Assembly (NCBI GenBank): GCA_016210285.1
Contig: JACQUN010000087.1
Span: forward strand, 1 to 6,758
Length of the DNA stretch: 6,758 bases
Direction of reading: 5' to 3'
Source of the DNA: Chloroflexota bacterium
GTDB lineage: Bacteria; Chloroflexota; Dehalococcoidia; UBA1127; JACQUN01
The position numbers and the translations under genes were made by a program. Below the pieces are notes generated by a model. It was not told where the DNA came from, ran no database searches, and saw only the letters and a program-made list of their open reading frames with translations. Shown here piece after piece: positions 1 through 6,442 of this stretch (position 1 is the stretch's first letter; each line of letters begins with the position of its first letter).

Positions 1-1179
1 ACCGACGTGGACGACAAGATTATCGCCAGGTCGCGCCAGGAGAACATCCCGCCCCAAGAGGTGGCGGAACGGTACATCGAAGAGTACTTTGAGGACATGG
101 AGGCCCTTCACATCCTCCGGGCTCACGTGTATCCCCGCGCCACCCAGGAGATCCCCCGCATGGTGGAGATGATTCGGGCGCTGGTGGACCGGGGCTTTGC
201 CTATGCGGCAGATGGGGATGTGTATTTCCGGGTGACCCACGCCCGCGGCTACGGCACCCTGAGCCGGCGGACACTGGAGGGCATGGAGGCCGGCGCACGG
301 GTGGAGCGGGGTGTCCGCAAGGAGCACCCCATGGACTTCACCCTCTGGAAGGCCGCCAAGCCGGAGGAGCCGTCGTGGGAGAGTCCCTGGGGCATGGGCA
401 GGCCGGGGTGGCACATCGAGTGCAGCGCCATGTCCCTCCACTACCTGGGTACGACGCTGGACATCCACGGCGGCGGCCAGGACCTCATCTTCCCCCATCA
501 CGAGAACGAGATTGCCCAGACCGAGTCCTACACTGGTGTCTCCCCCTGCGTCCGGTTCTGGGTCCACAACGGGCTCCTGCGTCTGGGCGAGGACAAGATG
601 AGCAAGTCCCTGGGGAACCTGGTGACCATCAAGGCGGCGCTGGCCCGCTTCAGCCCTGACGCCTTGCGGCTCTTCTTCTTGAGCTCCCACTATCGCAGCC
701 CCCTCAACTACACCGAGGCGGCGGTGGTGGCCCAGGAGCGGGCAGCAGAGCGCCTCCGTACCGCAGCCCGCGAGGAGACCTCTCCTGCGCCGGAGGACAC
801 ACCCCAGGTGGACCCTGAGCCGCTACGCCAACGCTTTCTGGCCGCCATGGACGACGATCTGAATACCCCTCTGGCCCTGGCTGCCCTTTTTGACCTTGCC
901 AGGGAGATCAACCGTGGCCCGGAGGCGGGCAACTCCGTTGCCCGGGCAAGGCAAGTCCTGCGGGAGCTGGCAGGCATCCTGGGCCTTACCCTTCAGGAGG
1001 TGACAACCGGAGCCATGGCCGCGCACCCGTTTATTGAGCTGCTGGTCGCACTGCGCAGTTCCCTCCGGAGCTCCCGGCAGTTCACCCTGGCCGACATGAT
1101 CCGCACCAAGCTCCAGGAGCTGGGGGTCACCCTGGAAGACACCCCCCAGGAGACCCGCTGGAGATACGACAACCGATAG
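1..1179 (+). CDS. cysS: Cysteinyl-tRNA synthetase, 5' end cut by the window
   Basis: This enzyme charges tRNA-Cys with cysteine using ATP in the cytoplasm (class Ia synthetase). The reading frame is already open at base 1 (T-D-V-D-D-K-I-I, the family's conserved segment after the first part of the catalytic fold), so the true start lies upstream; about 70-75 residues including the HIGH motif are missing. The remaining 392 residues run to a TAG. Visible motifs: GWHIECSAMS, whose Cys (base 421) is a zinc ligand, followed by HGGGQDLIFPHHENE carrying the His zinc ligands (bases 496-501), and the ATP-binding KMSKS loop (bases 595-609). A DALR-type helical domain follows (FLAAMDDDLNTP near base 840), and the end LGVTLEDTPQETRWR is typical of the family. 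Total inferred length of about 465 residues is normal. The next gene lies 150 bases downstream on the same strand. Assignment is essentially certain. Confidence 0.97.
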   Translation, partial: TDVDDKIIARSRQENIPPQEVAERYIEEYFEDMEALHILRAHVYPRATQEIPRMVEMIRALVDRGFAYAADGDVYFRVTHARGYGTLSRRTLEGMEAGARVERGVRKEHPMDFTLWKAAKPEEPSWESPWGMGRPGWHIECSAMSLHYLGTTLDIHGGGQDLIFPHHENEIAQTESYTGVSPCVRFWVHNGLLRLGEDKMSKSLGNLVTIKAALARFSPDALRLFFLSSHYRSPLNYTEAAVVAQERAAERLRTAAREETSPAPEDTPQVDPEPLRQRFLAAMDDDLNTPLALAALFDLAREINRGPEAGNSVARARQVLRELAGILGLTLQEVTTGAMAAHPFIELLVALRSSLRSSRQFTLADMIRTKLQELGVTLEDTPQETRWRYDNR

Positions 1180-1193
1180 GGGGAATGCCCCCC
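1179..1193 (+). terminator. GC hairpin overlapping the cysS stop codon
   Basis: Five G residues (1179-1183, the first being the last base of the cysS stop codon) pair with five C residues (1188-1192) around a 4-base AATG loop. All pairs are G-C, so the hairpin should be stable, but no T-tract follows. It may attenuate, stabilise the 3' end of the cysS message, or be chance in GC-rich DNA. A terminator role is inferred from position only. Confidence 0.25.
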
Positions 1194-1242
1194 GAACCCA
1201 TGACCCCAGACGCGTCCCGCCTGGACCTTCCCAGCGATGCGA

Positions 1243-1273
1243 CCTTGCCAGGGCTCGCTCTGGGACTGGCAGG
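1243..1273 (+). repeat. Inverted repeat in the cysS-oxidase gap
   Basis: The segment CTTGCCAG (1244-1251) pairs with CTGGCAGG (1266-1273), one pair being G-T, giving an 8-pair stem with a 14-base loop. It sits in the 150-base gap between cysS and the FAD-linked oxidase, 56 bases ahead of the oxidase start. No T-tract follows, so it may be a factor-assisted terminator for cysS, a leader structure for the oxidase, or chance. Nothing else gene-like is seen in 1180-1329: a short open frame starting at 1185 has no homology I recognise and runs into the oxidase gene. Confidence 0.25.
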
Positions 1274-1329
1274 CATTGCTGGGGGCAACCAAACAGGCGA
1301 CCTGAAGCGCCGTGAGAGGATGGTTCCGT

Positions 1330-2757
1330 ATGCCCCGCCGCAAAACCTTCTCGGACAAGGCGCTGCTTGAGGCGTTCGTCTCACTGGTAGGAGCTGCTGC
1401 TGTCTCCACGGAGGAGGAGGACCTGGAGCGCCACTCCCAGGATGCCCTGAGCCCCTTCCGCGCGTTCCGGGCCCCCCACAGGCTGGAGACCCGCCCCAGG
1501 GCCATCGTGCGCCCCCGCACAACCGAGCAGGTGGCGGGTGTGGTCGCGTTCGCCGCCCGGGAGGGCATCCCCGTCGTCCCCTGGGGCGGCGGCACCGGGG
1601 TCATGGGAGGGGCTATCTCGGTGGAGGGGGGGATCGTCCTGGACCTGAAGGGTATGAACCGCATCCTGGACATTGACCAGAGCGGTCGGCTGGCCACGGT
1701 AGAGGCCGGAGTGGTCCTGGAAGACCTGGAGCACGCCCTGGGCCAGCGTAGCCTTCTCTTGGGGCACGACCCCTGGAGCCTTCCCATCGCTACCGTAGGC
1801 GGAGCCATCGCCACCAACGGGGTAGGCTACCGGGCCGGAAAGTATGGCCCCATGGGCCAGCAGGTGCTCGGGTTGGAGGCCGTGCTCCCCACCGGGGAGG
1901 TCATCGCCACCCGCGGGGTGCCAAAGGCCGCGGGCCCTGGCCTGAACGGCCTGCTCATCGGGTCTGAGGGCGTCCTGGGCGTCATCACCAGGGCCACCCT
2001 GGAGGTGTTCCCCTCTCCCGAGCAGCGCGCCCTCCACGCCCTCAGCCTCCCCAGCTTTGAAGCCGGCTTCCAGGCCATCATGGAGATGCACGACTTGGGT
2101 CTGCGCCCCGCCCTCGTGGACTTCGCAGAGGAGTTCCCGGCCTCCGAAGGCGACGGCAATCCCCACTCCCAGGTGGAGCTCTACCTGGGCTTTGAGGGGT
2201 TTCGGGATGAGGTGGAGGCCCAGGAGAGGCGGGCGCTGTCCCTCTGCCGCCAGCACGGAGGCCAGGAGCTGGGCGCAGCGGTTGCCCAGCGCTTCTGGTC
2301 CCAACGCCACAGCATCGCCCAGCGGTACAAGCGAGAGGTGCTGGAAGCGGCCCCAGCCCAAAGGCGCCACCGCACCTGGAGAATGGACTACCTTCACGTG
2401 GCGGTGCCCGCCTCCAGGGTGCTGGAATACCGAAAGCACTGCCAGGAGATTCTGGCAGGCTACCGCATCCCCGTCCGGGAGTGGTCCCTGTGGGCGCGGC
2501 CGGAGTTCTTCTCCTTCATGATTGCGGACCCGGGGCCTTCCACCCAGACGACCTCACAGGCCATGTCAACCGCCGTGGACGCGCTCCTGCAAGCGGCTCA
2601 GGATGCTGGCGGCTCCATGGAGTACTGCCACGGGGTGGGTCTGAAGCTTTCTCATCTGATGGAGCGGGATCTGGGGCCAGGTATGGCAGTCCTCCGCCGC
2701 ATCAAGGCTGCCCTGGACCCCAGGGGTATCCTCAACCCTGGCAAGCTGGGGCTGTGA
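1330..2757 (+). CDS. FAD-binding oxidase/dehydrogenase, GlcD / alkylglycerone-phosphate-synthase-like
   Basis: A 475-residue flavoprotein of the VAO/PCMH superfamily: an N-terminal FAD-binding domain followed by an FAD-linked oxidase C-terminal domain. Such enzymes oxidise 2-hydroxyacids (glycolate, D-lactate) or, in the alkylglycerone-phosphate synthase branch, swap an acyl for an alkyl group. Visible FAD-domain signatures: PWGGGTGVMGG (P84 onward), HDPWSLPIATVGGAIATNG, KYGPMGQQVLGLEAVLPTG and LLIGSEGVLGVITRATLEV (L208 onward). The C-terminus ends in the family pattern ALDPRGILNPGKLGL. The resemblance to the synthase branch is strongest around GHDP, KYG and PSFEAGFQAI, but the synthase's HHHGVG reads EYCHGVG here (H434), so the substrate cannot be named. 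I chose ATG 1330 because GAGAGGA lies 9 bases upstream; an in-frame GTG at 1312 would add six residues. No signal peptide or membrane segment is seen, so the protein is probably cytoplasmic. An iron-sulfur partner of the GlcF kind is not present nearby. Confidence 0.88.
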   Translation: MPRRKTFSDKALLEAFVSLVGAAAVSTEEEDLERHSQDALSPFRAFRAPHRLETRPRAIVRPRTTEQVAGVVAFAAREGIPVVPWGGGTGVMGGAISVEGGIVLDLKGMNRILDIDQSGRLATVEAGVVLEDLEHALGQRSLLLGHDPWSLPIATVGGAIATNGVGYRAGKYGPMGQQVLGLEAVLPTGEVIATRGVPKAAGPGLNGLLIGSEGVLGVITRATLEVFPSPEQRALHALSLPSFEAGFQAIMEMHDLGLRPALVDFAEEFPASEGDGNPHSQVELYLGFEGFRDEVEAQERRALSLCRQHGGQELGAAVAQRFWSQRHSIAQRYKREVLEAAPAQRRHRTWRMDYLHVAVPASRVLEYRKHCQEILAGYRIPVREWSLWARPEFFSFMIADPGPSTQTTSQAMSTAVDALLQAAQDAGGSMEYCHGVGLKLSHLMERDLGPGMAVLRRIKAALDPRGILNPGKLGL

Positions 2758-2787
2758 GTCGCCCCCAGGAGCACTGTATGCCCAGAC

Positions 2788-2803
2788 CCCTGTGCCGGCA
2801 GGG
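2788..2803 (+). repeat. Small hairpin after the oxidase gene
   Basis: CCCTG (2788-2792) pairs with CAGGG (2799-2803) around a 6-base loop, 30 bases past the oxidase stop. The stem is short and no T-tract follows, so it is at best a weak terminator or 3'-end structure for the oxidase transcript. Confidence 0.2.
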
Positions 2804-2825
2804 CAGCCCTAGCCGTTGCAGAAAG

Positions 2826-2852
2826 TTGACCACTATGGTAGCATTATATCTT
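2826..2852 (+). promoter_or_regulatory. Candidate promoter for the DUF4242 gene
   Basis: TTGACC (2826-2831) matches the sigma70 -35 consensus at five of six positions. It is followed after 15 bases by TATCTT (2847-2852, four of six), with TATATC overlapping at 2845. The 15-base spacing is shorter than ideal. The patch is clearly more AT-rich than its surroundings and lies about 65 bases ahead of the DUF4242 start, which suggests that gene has its own promoter rather than relying on read-through from the oxidase. Confidence 0.4.
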
Positions 2853-2915
2853 TCCAGAAGGGGCTTGCACAGGAGCAGCATCAGGGCCGCAGGAATACTG
2901 AAAGGGGAGGGAACG

Positions 2916-3164
2916 ATGCCCAAGTATCTTGACCATCACAAGGCGGTCCAACTTCCGCCTCAGGTGGCACAGCAGCTCGTTGCGGACATCAAGGCCGGGA
3001 AAGCGGCGCCGGACGGCGTGAAGCCGATCAACGCCTTCATGAGCAAGGGTGAGATGTGGTGCCTGGCCGAGGCCCCGAACGCCGACACCGTGCACAAACA
3101 CCACGAGGCCCTGGGGATCAAGGTGGGCAAAGGCGATATCGTCGAGGTGCAGACCCTGGTCTAG
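2916..3164 (+). CDS. DUF4242 family small protein (SCO4226-like, putative nickel-binding)
   Basis: An 82-residue protein beginning MPKYLDHHK and ending in IVEVQTLV, with the central block EMWCLAEAPNADTVHKHHEALG. This arrangement (MPKY/F at the start, a CLxEAPxAxxVxxxH core, and an ending of the IxEV type) is that of DUF4242, whose characterised member SCO4226 of Streptomyces is a small ferredoxin-like-fold nickel-binding protein; the assignment is from memory of the family pattern. Potential metal ligands visible are H7, H8, C49, H60, H62 and H63. The start is well supported: GGGGAGG (2904-2910) lies 5 bases before the ATG and the family begins at this methionine. The frame stays open upstream to an ATG at 2778 with its own AGGAG, but that extension has non-coding-like composition. 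No membrane segment or signal peptide. It is flanked by the oxidase upstream and a convergent operon downstream; its role in this organism is unknown. Confidence 0.78.
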   Translation: MPKYLDHHKAVQLPPQVAQQLVADIKAGKAAPDGVKPINAFMSKGEMWCLAEAPNADTVHKHHEALGIKVGKGDIVEVQTLV

Positions 3165-3235
3165 ACACCCCATGCAACACGGCTGGACAGAGCGGACAGC
3201 GTGTCTGTGCTCCAGCCTCAGAATCGCCCTGTGCA

Positions 3236-3258
3236 AGCTCTCAGCCCTTCTGAGAGCT
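3236..3258 (+). terminator. 9-bp hairpin downstream of the DUF4242 gene
   Basis: AGCTCTCAG (3236-3244) and CTGAGAGCT (3250-3258) form a perfect 9-base-pair stem with a 5-base CCCTT loop, 71 bases after the DUF4242 stop. On the plus strand it is followed by CCCCTTTCGGG, not a true T-run. Position and perfect symmetry make it the best candidate terminator for the plus-strand transcript, though the missing T-tract leaves open a processing or mRNA-end stabilising role. Confidence 0.5.
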
Positions 3259-3275
3259 CCCCTTTCGGGATGTTT

Positions 3276-3306
3276 GGAGCACCTGGCGACACGCCTGGCG
3301 TGCTCC
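3276..3306. repeat. Compound hairpin between convergent genes
   Basis: GGAGCAC (3276-3282) pairs with GTGCTCC (3300-3306), and inside it GGCG (3285-3288) pairs with CGCC (3292-3295) around a 3-base loop, giving a two-part stem with an internal loop. The element also contains CCTGGCG as a direct repeat (3282-3288 and 3294-3300). It sits midway between the ends of convergent transcription units and could help stop either one. Confidence 0.4.
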
Positions 3307-3307
3307 C

Positions 3308-3337
3308 AAAAGGTGACGCGCCCCTCGTGATGTCACC
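3308..3337 (-). terminator. Candidate intrinsic terminator of the minus-strand operon
   Basis: Read on the minus strand, GGTGAC (3337-3332) pairs with GTCACC (3317-3312) across a 14-base loop, and the stem is directly followed by TTTT (3311-3308). It begins 6 bases after the CoA-transferase stop codon. The stem is short and the T-run brief, but the order of stop codon, stem and T-run is what an intrinsic terminator of the three-gene operon should look like. Confidence 0.45.
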
Positions 3338-3343
3338 GCCACC

Positions 3344-4570
3344 TCACACCACCTCGTCCACGATGAGCTGGTTGAGCTGCTCCTCCGGCAAGCCCAGCAG
3401 GGAGCTGTACACAAGGTCATTGTGCTGCCCCAGGAGCGGGGCGGCCTGCCTTGGGCCGCCCTCCGTGCGCGTGAAGCGGAGGGGCGTCCCCTCAAAGAGC
3501 CGCCGGCCCAGCTCCGGATGCTCCAGCCCCACGTAGAAACCCCGCGCCTTGAGCTGGGGGTCCTCCTCGAGCATCTCTCGGGCGCTCTGCACCGGCGCCG
3601 CCGGCACCCCCGCCGCCTGCAGGGCCTCAGCCACCTCCTCGGCGGTGCGAGCGGAAGCCCATCCCTCCAGCAGGCGGTCCAGCTCCCCCTGGTGCTTCAC
3701 CCGCTCCAGGGGTGTGCCGAAGCGCTCCTCCTGACACCATTCGGGATTCCCCATCACCGTGCAGAGAGCCTGCCACTGCCCCTGGGTGAACACGCTGATG
3801 GCGCACCACCTGTCATCCCCTCTGCACCGATAGACCCCATGGGGAGCGGCAGGGATGTGGGCCAGATGGTTGGCGGTGCGCTGCTGCGGCCTGCGGTTCA
3901 CCAGCCAGTCCAGCAGCCCAGGGCCCACGAAGGTACACGCCGCCTCAAGCTGGGACAGGTCAATGTACTGGCCCCGGCCTGTCCGGCGGCGGTGGTGCAA
4001 GGCAGCCAGGGCGGCATAGGCACCGTTGAGGCCACCTACAAAGTCGGCGTAGGAGTAGCCCACACCAGTGGGCATGCGGTCCGGGTAGCCGGTCAGGAAG
4101 GTGAGGCCAGAGAGCGCCTGGATGATGGGGCCGTAGCTCACGTAGTTGCGCCAGGGGCCCTGCTGCCCGAGGCCCGCCATGCTTACATAAACAATGTCAG
4201 GCTTGACCCGGCGCAGGGAGGGATAGTCCAGGCCCAGGCGCTCCATGACCCCGGCGCTGAAGTTCTCTATGACCAGGTCGCTGATGGCGGCCAGGGAGCG
4301 GGCGGTCTCCTGGCCCCGTGGATCTCGCAGGTTGAGCGAGATGCTGAGCTTGTTGCGGTTCAGGTTGTTATAGTACCCGCTGCGGTTGACACCCTCCTGC
4401 CGACCGGGAAAGGGAGGCAGGCGGCGGGCCAGGTCTCGTCCCTCCCGGTCCTCGTCCTTGATAACCAGCGCCCCAAAGTCGGCCAGGAGCTTTTTGGCAT
4501 AGGGGCCCGCCAGGACCCAGGTGAAGTCAGTGACCCGAACACCCTCCAGGGGCAGGGGGGACGCGCTCAT
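3344..4570 (-). CDS. CaiB/BaiF family (class III) CoA-transferase
   Basis: A 408-residue enzyme of the formyl-CoA transferase / carnitine CoA-transferase / BaiF family, which moves CoA between carboxylic acids through an aspartyl-anhydride intermediate. The N-terminal block LEGVRVTDFTWVLAGPYAKKLLADFG (residues 8-33) is diagnostic. The presumed catalytic aspartate is D176 in SYADFVGG, followed by the conserved HHRRRTGRGQYIDLSQLEAA. VKPDIVYVSMAGLGQQGPW and the C-terminal GVPAAPVQSAREMLEEDPQLKARGF also fit the family, and the length is normal. A small oddity is FGALVIKDED where most members have FGAEVIKVE. The start overlaps the stop of the upstream acetyltransferase gene as ATGA, with GAGGAGGG 9 bases ahead inside that gene, so translation is probably coupled. 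It is the last gene of the operon. The acid substrate and CoA donor cannot be told from sequence; family membership is near certain. Confidence 0.94.
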   Translation of the reverse strand: MSASPLPLEGVRVTDFTWVLAGPYAKKLLADFGALVIKDEDREGRDLARRLPPFPGRQEGVNRSGYYNNLNRNKLSISLNLRDPRGQETARSLAAISDLVIENFSAGVMERLGLDYPSLRRVKPDIVYVSMAGLGQQGPWRNYVSYGPIIQALSGLTFLTGYPDRMPTGVGYSYADFVGGLNGAYAALAALHHRRRTGRGQYIDLSQLEAACTFVGPGLLDWLVNRRPQQRTANHLAHIPAAPHGVYRCRGDDRWCAISVFTQGQWQALCTVMGNPEWCQEERFGTPLERVKHQGELDRLLEGWASARTAEEVAEALQAAGVPAAPVQSAREMLEEDPQLKARGFYVGLEHPELGRRLFEGTPLRFTRTEGGPRQAAPLLGQHNDLVYSSLLGLPEEQLNQLIVDEVV

Positions 4571-5118
4571 GGGCCCTGGCCCTCCTCTGCTTTCTGTTCC
4601 GCCACGAACTCCTCCCGCAGCACGCTCATCAACACCACATCCCAGTACCTGCCGTCCCGGAACACCCCCTGGCGAAGGCGCCCGTCCTCGCGAAAGCCGC
4701 ACCTGCGGAAGGACGCCTGCGCTCGCTCGTTGAACTCATACGTCTGGAGCCACACCATGTGGAGGTTCATCTGCTTGAAGGCGAAATCGAGCATGGCGCG
4801 GACCGCCGCCGTCCCGTAGCCCTGCCCCCACACCCGCCTCTCCCCAAGAGCGATCCCCAGCTCGGCAGAGCGGTTCTCGGGGGAGATCCGCCGCAGGCCA
4901 ACAACTCCGATAAGCTCGCCGGCTTCGTCCTCAATGGCGAAGTGCCTCTCATCCTTGCGCTCCTGGATAGCCTCGTACCACTCCGCCTCCTCGTCCATGG
5001 AGAGCGGGTAGATATGCGCCAGGAAGCGCTTGACCTCCCAGTCATTCATCCACAGATGGAAGGTCGCCAGGTCGCCCTGCTCGACGGCGCGCAGGGTAAC
5101 TCGCTTGCCCTTCAACAT
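4567..5118 (-). CDS. GNAT family N-acetyltransferase (RimJ/RimL-type)
   Basis: A 183-residue acetyl-CoA-dependent N-acetyltransferase of the GNAT fold. The start MLKGKRVTLRAVEQGDL is typical of the RimJ/RimL-like group (COG1670 type). Motif A is visible as ELGIALGERRVWGQGYGTAAV (about residues 86-106), with W-G-Q-G-Y-G at 97-102 as the pyrophosphate-binding loop. Motif B is NERAQASFRRCGF (130-142), and the group's usual ending FRDGRYWDVVLMSVL follows. Members acetylate protein N-termini, antibiotics, polyamines or small amines; nothing here picks the substrate. The gene starts 5 bases after the amidohydrolase stop, and its only purine-rich stretch (AGGGAG) lies 1 base before the ATG, too close for a good ribosome binding site. 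This suggests translation relies on ribosomes finishing the upstream gene. It overlaps the CoA-transferase start by 4 bases. The charged tail (EEFVAEQKAEEGQGP) is probably disordered. Confidence 0.92.
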   Translation of the reverse strand: MLKGKRVTLRAVEQGDLATFHLWMNDWEVKRFLAHIYPLSMDEEAEWYEAIQERKDERHFAIEDEAGELIGVVGLRRISPENRSAELGIALGERRVWGQGYGTAAVRAMLDFAFKQMNLHMVWLQTYEFNERAQASFRRCGFREDGRLRQGVFRDGRYWDVVLMSVLREEFVAEQKAEEGQGP

Positions 5119-5123
5119 GCTCC

Positions 5124-6299
5124 CTACTCGCGCTCCGGCAGCCAGCCCCAGGGCCGGGGCCCCCAGTCCAGAGGCATCGGCTGGCCTGCCCTTATCGTCA
5201 GGAGGGGCACCAACGCTTTGGCCCCCTTCAGCGTCTTCCCCGGCGTGTCCCGGAACACAAAGCTGCCATCCACCGCCTCCAGAACCGTGAGGTCTGCCTC
5301 CCGTCCCTCGGCCAGGGCCCCCAGGCGGTCCTCCATCCCCAGGGCACGGGCTGCGTTGGCGGTGGTCATCCGCACGACCTCCTCCAGGGAGAAGCCCAGG
5401 GCCAGGAACTTGGACATCAGCTCTGTCACGCTCCCGATAATGGCGGGACGGCCGGGGAGGGTCATGTCGGTGCTGATGGTGTGGGGGATAGGCCCCTGGT
5501 CCAGCACCCGCCTGGCTGTGTCGAAGCTGAAGTTGAAGCGGCCGTGGGCGGTATCCAGATGCACTCCGCGGGCCAGCGCCTCCTTCACCTCAGGCCATAC
5601 ACGCCCGTTGGCGTCCAGCACGCTGCCGGCGTTGCCTGTGAAGAAGTGGGTGACGATGTCCCCCGGCCCCATCAGGCCGAGCATCTGCCGGGTGACCTCC
5701 GGCGGCGTGACGCCCTCCGGGTCTCCGATGTGCACCATCAGGCGGGTGCCCGTCTCACGGGCTGCCTCCCTGGCCAGGCGCACGGCCTCCACGCCCATGT
5801 CGCGCACGCCGGGGCCCGCCAGCCGCAGCTTCACCCCCTGGACGAAGGGCCTGTTGGTCTGGATGGCGGCGATGGTCGCCTTGAGGTCTATATCCTCGCG
5901 GCTGCGGAGCTCCGGCATGGTGGCGAGGCCCGTCCTGGCGATGTGCACGAGGCAGAAGAGCCGCGTCCGGGCGTGAGGAGCCACGTATCGGGCCAGCCCA
6001 GCCACGGTGTGGGAGCCGGTGCTCCCGGCGTCCACCACGGTGCACACGCCCGCATAGACCCCGGCCAGGTCCGGGTTGATTCCGTTCCCCGTGAGCCCCT
6101 CAGCGACGTGGGCATGGAGGTCAATAAGCCCCGGCACCACCAGCTTGCCGTCTACCTGGATGACCCGCTGGGCCTCCTTGGGGTCAATGCCTGCGGCGAT
6201 GCGGCTGATGGTGTTTCCCCTGATGGCGATGTCCAGAGCACCCTTCAGGCCCCGCCCCGGGTCAAGAACGTCGCCACCCTTGAGCAGCAGGTCGTACAT
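5124..6299 (-). CDS. Amidohydrolase/deacetylase family metallohydrolase
   Basis: A 391-residue metal-dependent hydrolase of the amidohydrolase superfamily, closest in pattern to the 'amidohydrolase/deacetylase' group (COG3964 type), in which at least one characterised member removes the acetyl group from acetyl-(R)-mandelate. The expected binuclear metal site is complete: H62 and H64 in GLIDLHAHV, K157 (the usual carboxylated lysine) in GVKLR, H190 in LMVHIG, H218 in DIVTHFF and the catalytic D278 in TISTDM. The family blocks GVCTVVDAGSTG, DTAHGRFNFSF and TELMSKFLALG are also present, as is the C-terminal ADLTVLE of the small beta domain. Length is normal and there is no signal peptide. The start is set by AAGGGGGTG (6314-6306), close to the anti-Shine-Dalgarno complement, 6 bases ahead of the ATG. 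First gene of a three-gene operon. The true substrate (N-acyl, O-acyl or cyclic amide) cannot be told; dihydroorotase or hydantoinase activity is less likely. Confidence 0.92.
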   Translation of the reverse strand: MYDLLLKGGDVLDPGRGLKGALDIAIRGNTISRIAAGIDPKEAQRVIQVDGKLVVPGLIDLHAHVAEGLTGNGINPDLAGVYAGVCTVVDAGSTGSHTVAGLARYVAPHARTRLFCLVHIARTGLATMPELRSREDIDLKATIAAIQTNRPFVQGVKLRLAGPGVRDMGVEAVRLAREAARETGTRLMVHIGDPEGVTPPEVTRQMLGLMGPGDIVTHFFTGNAGSVLDANGRVWPEVKEALARGVHLDTAHGRFNFSFDTARRVLDQGPIPHTISTDMTLPGRPAIIGSVTELMSKFLALGFSLEEVVRMTTANAARALGMEDRLGALAEGREADLTVLEAVDGSFVFRDTPGKTLKGAKALVPLLTIRAGQPMPLDWGPRPWGWLPERE

Positions 6300-6391
6300 G
6301 CTTCACACCCCCTTTTCAGGAACATGAGCTATCTGCAACCCCCCTGTGACCCCTCAGCCCAAGGAGTACAGGATACCATCGACGCAAACGA

Positions 6392-6418
6392 GGAGCCCTT
6401 TGCTCCGGCGCTGGCGCC
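6392..6418 (-). repeat. Two adjacent hairpins in the operon leader
   Basis: GGAGC (6392-6396) pairs with GCTCC (6402-6406) around CCTTT, and directly next to it GGCGC (6407-6411) pairs with GCGCC (6414-6418). Back-to-back stems about 95 bases ahead of the amidohydrolase start would lie in the 5' untranslated leader if transcription starts near 6592. I do not recognise a known riboswitch class in them. Confidence 0.35.
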
Positions 6419-6442
6419 CCAGACGCCCCGTATTCAAGGCTG

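Noticed and set aside
1180..1329. Riboswitch or T-box ahead of the oxidase
   Set aside because: Only one modest stem is visible, and no T-box sequence, terminator/antiterminator pair or known riboswitch core could be found.
1185..1370. Possible 61-residue plus-strand gene after cysS
   Set aside because: It starts inside the hairpin at the cysS stop, lacks a properly spaced ribosome binding site, and runs into the oxidase gene in another frame.
1381..2439. A 352-codon minus-strand open frame inside the FAD-linked oxidase
   Set aside because: His/Gly-rich shadow of a gene with clear FAD-domain motifs; no ribosome binding site or homology noticed.
3422..4819. A 465-codon open frame on the plus strand opposite the CoA-transferase and acetyltransferase genes
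   Set aside because: Its translation has no family motifs and is low-complexity Gly/Pro/Ala-rich. The opposite strand encodes two clear enzymes; strong G/C at third codon positions creates long antisense open frames.
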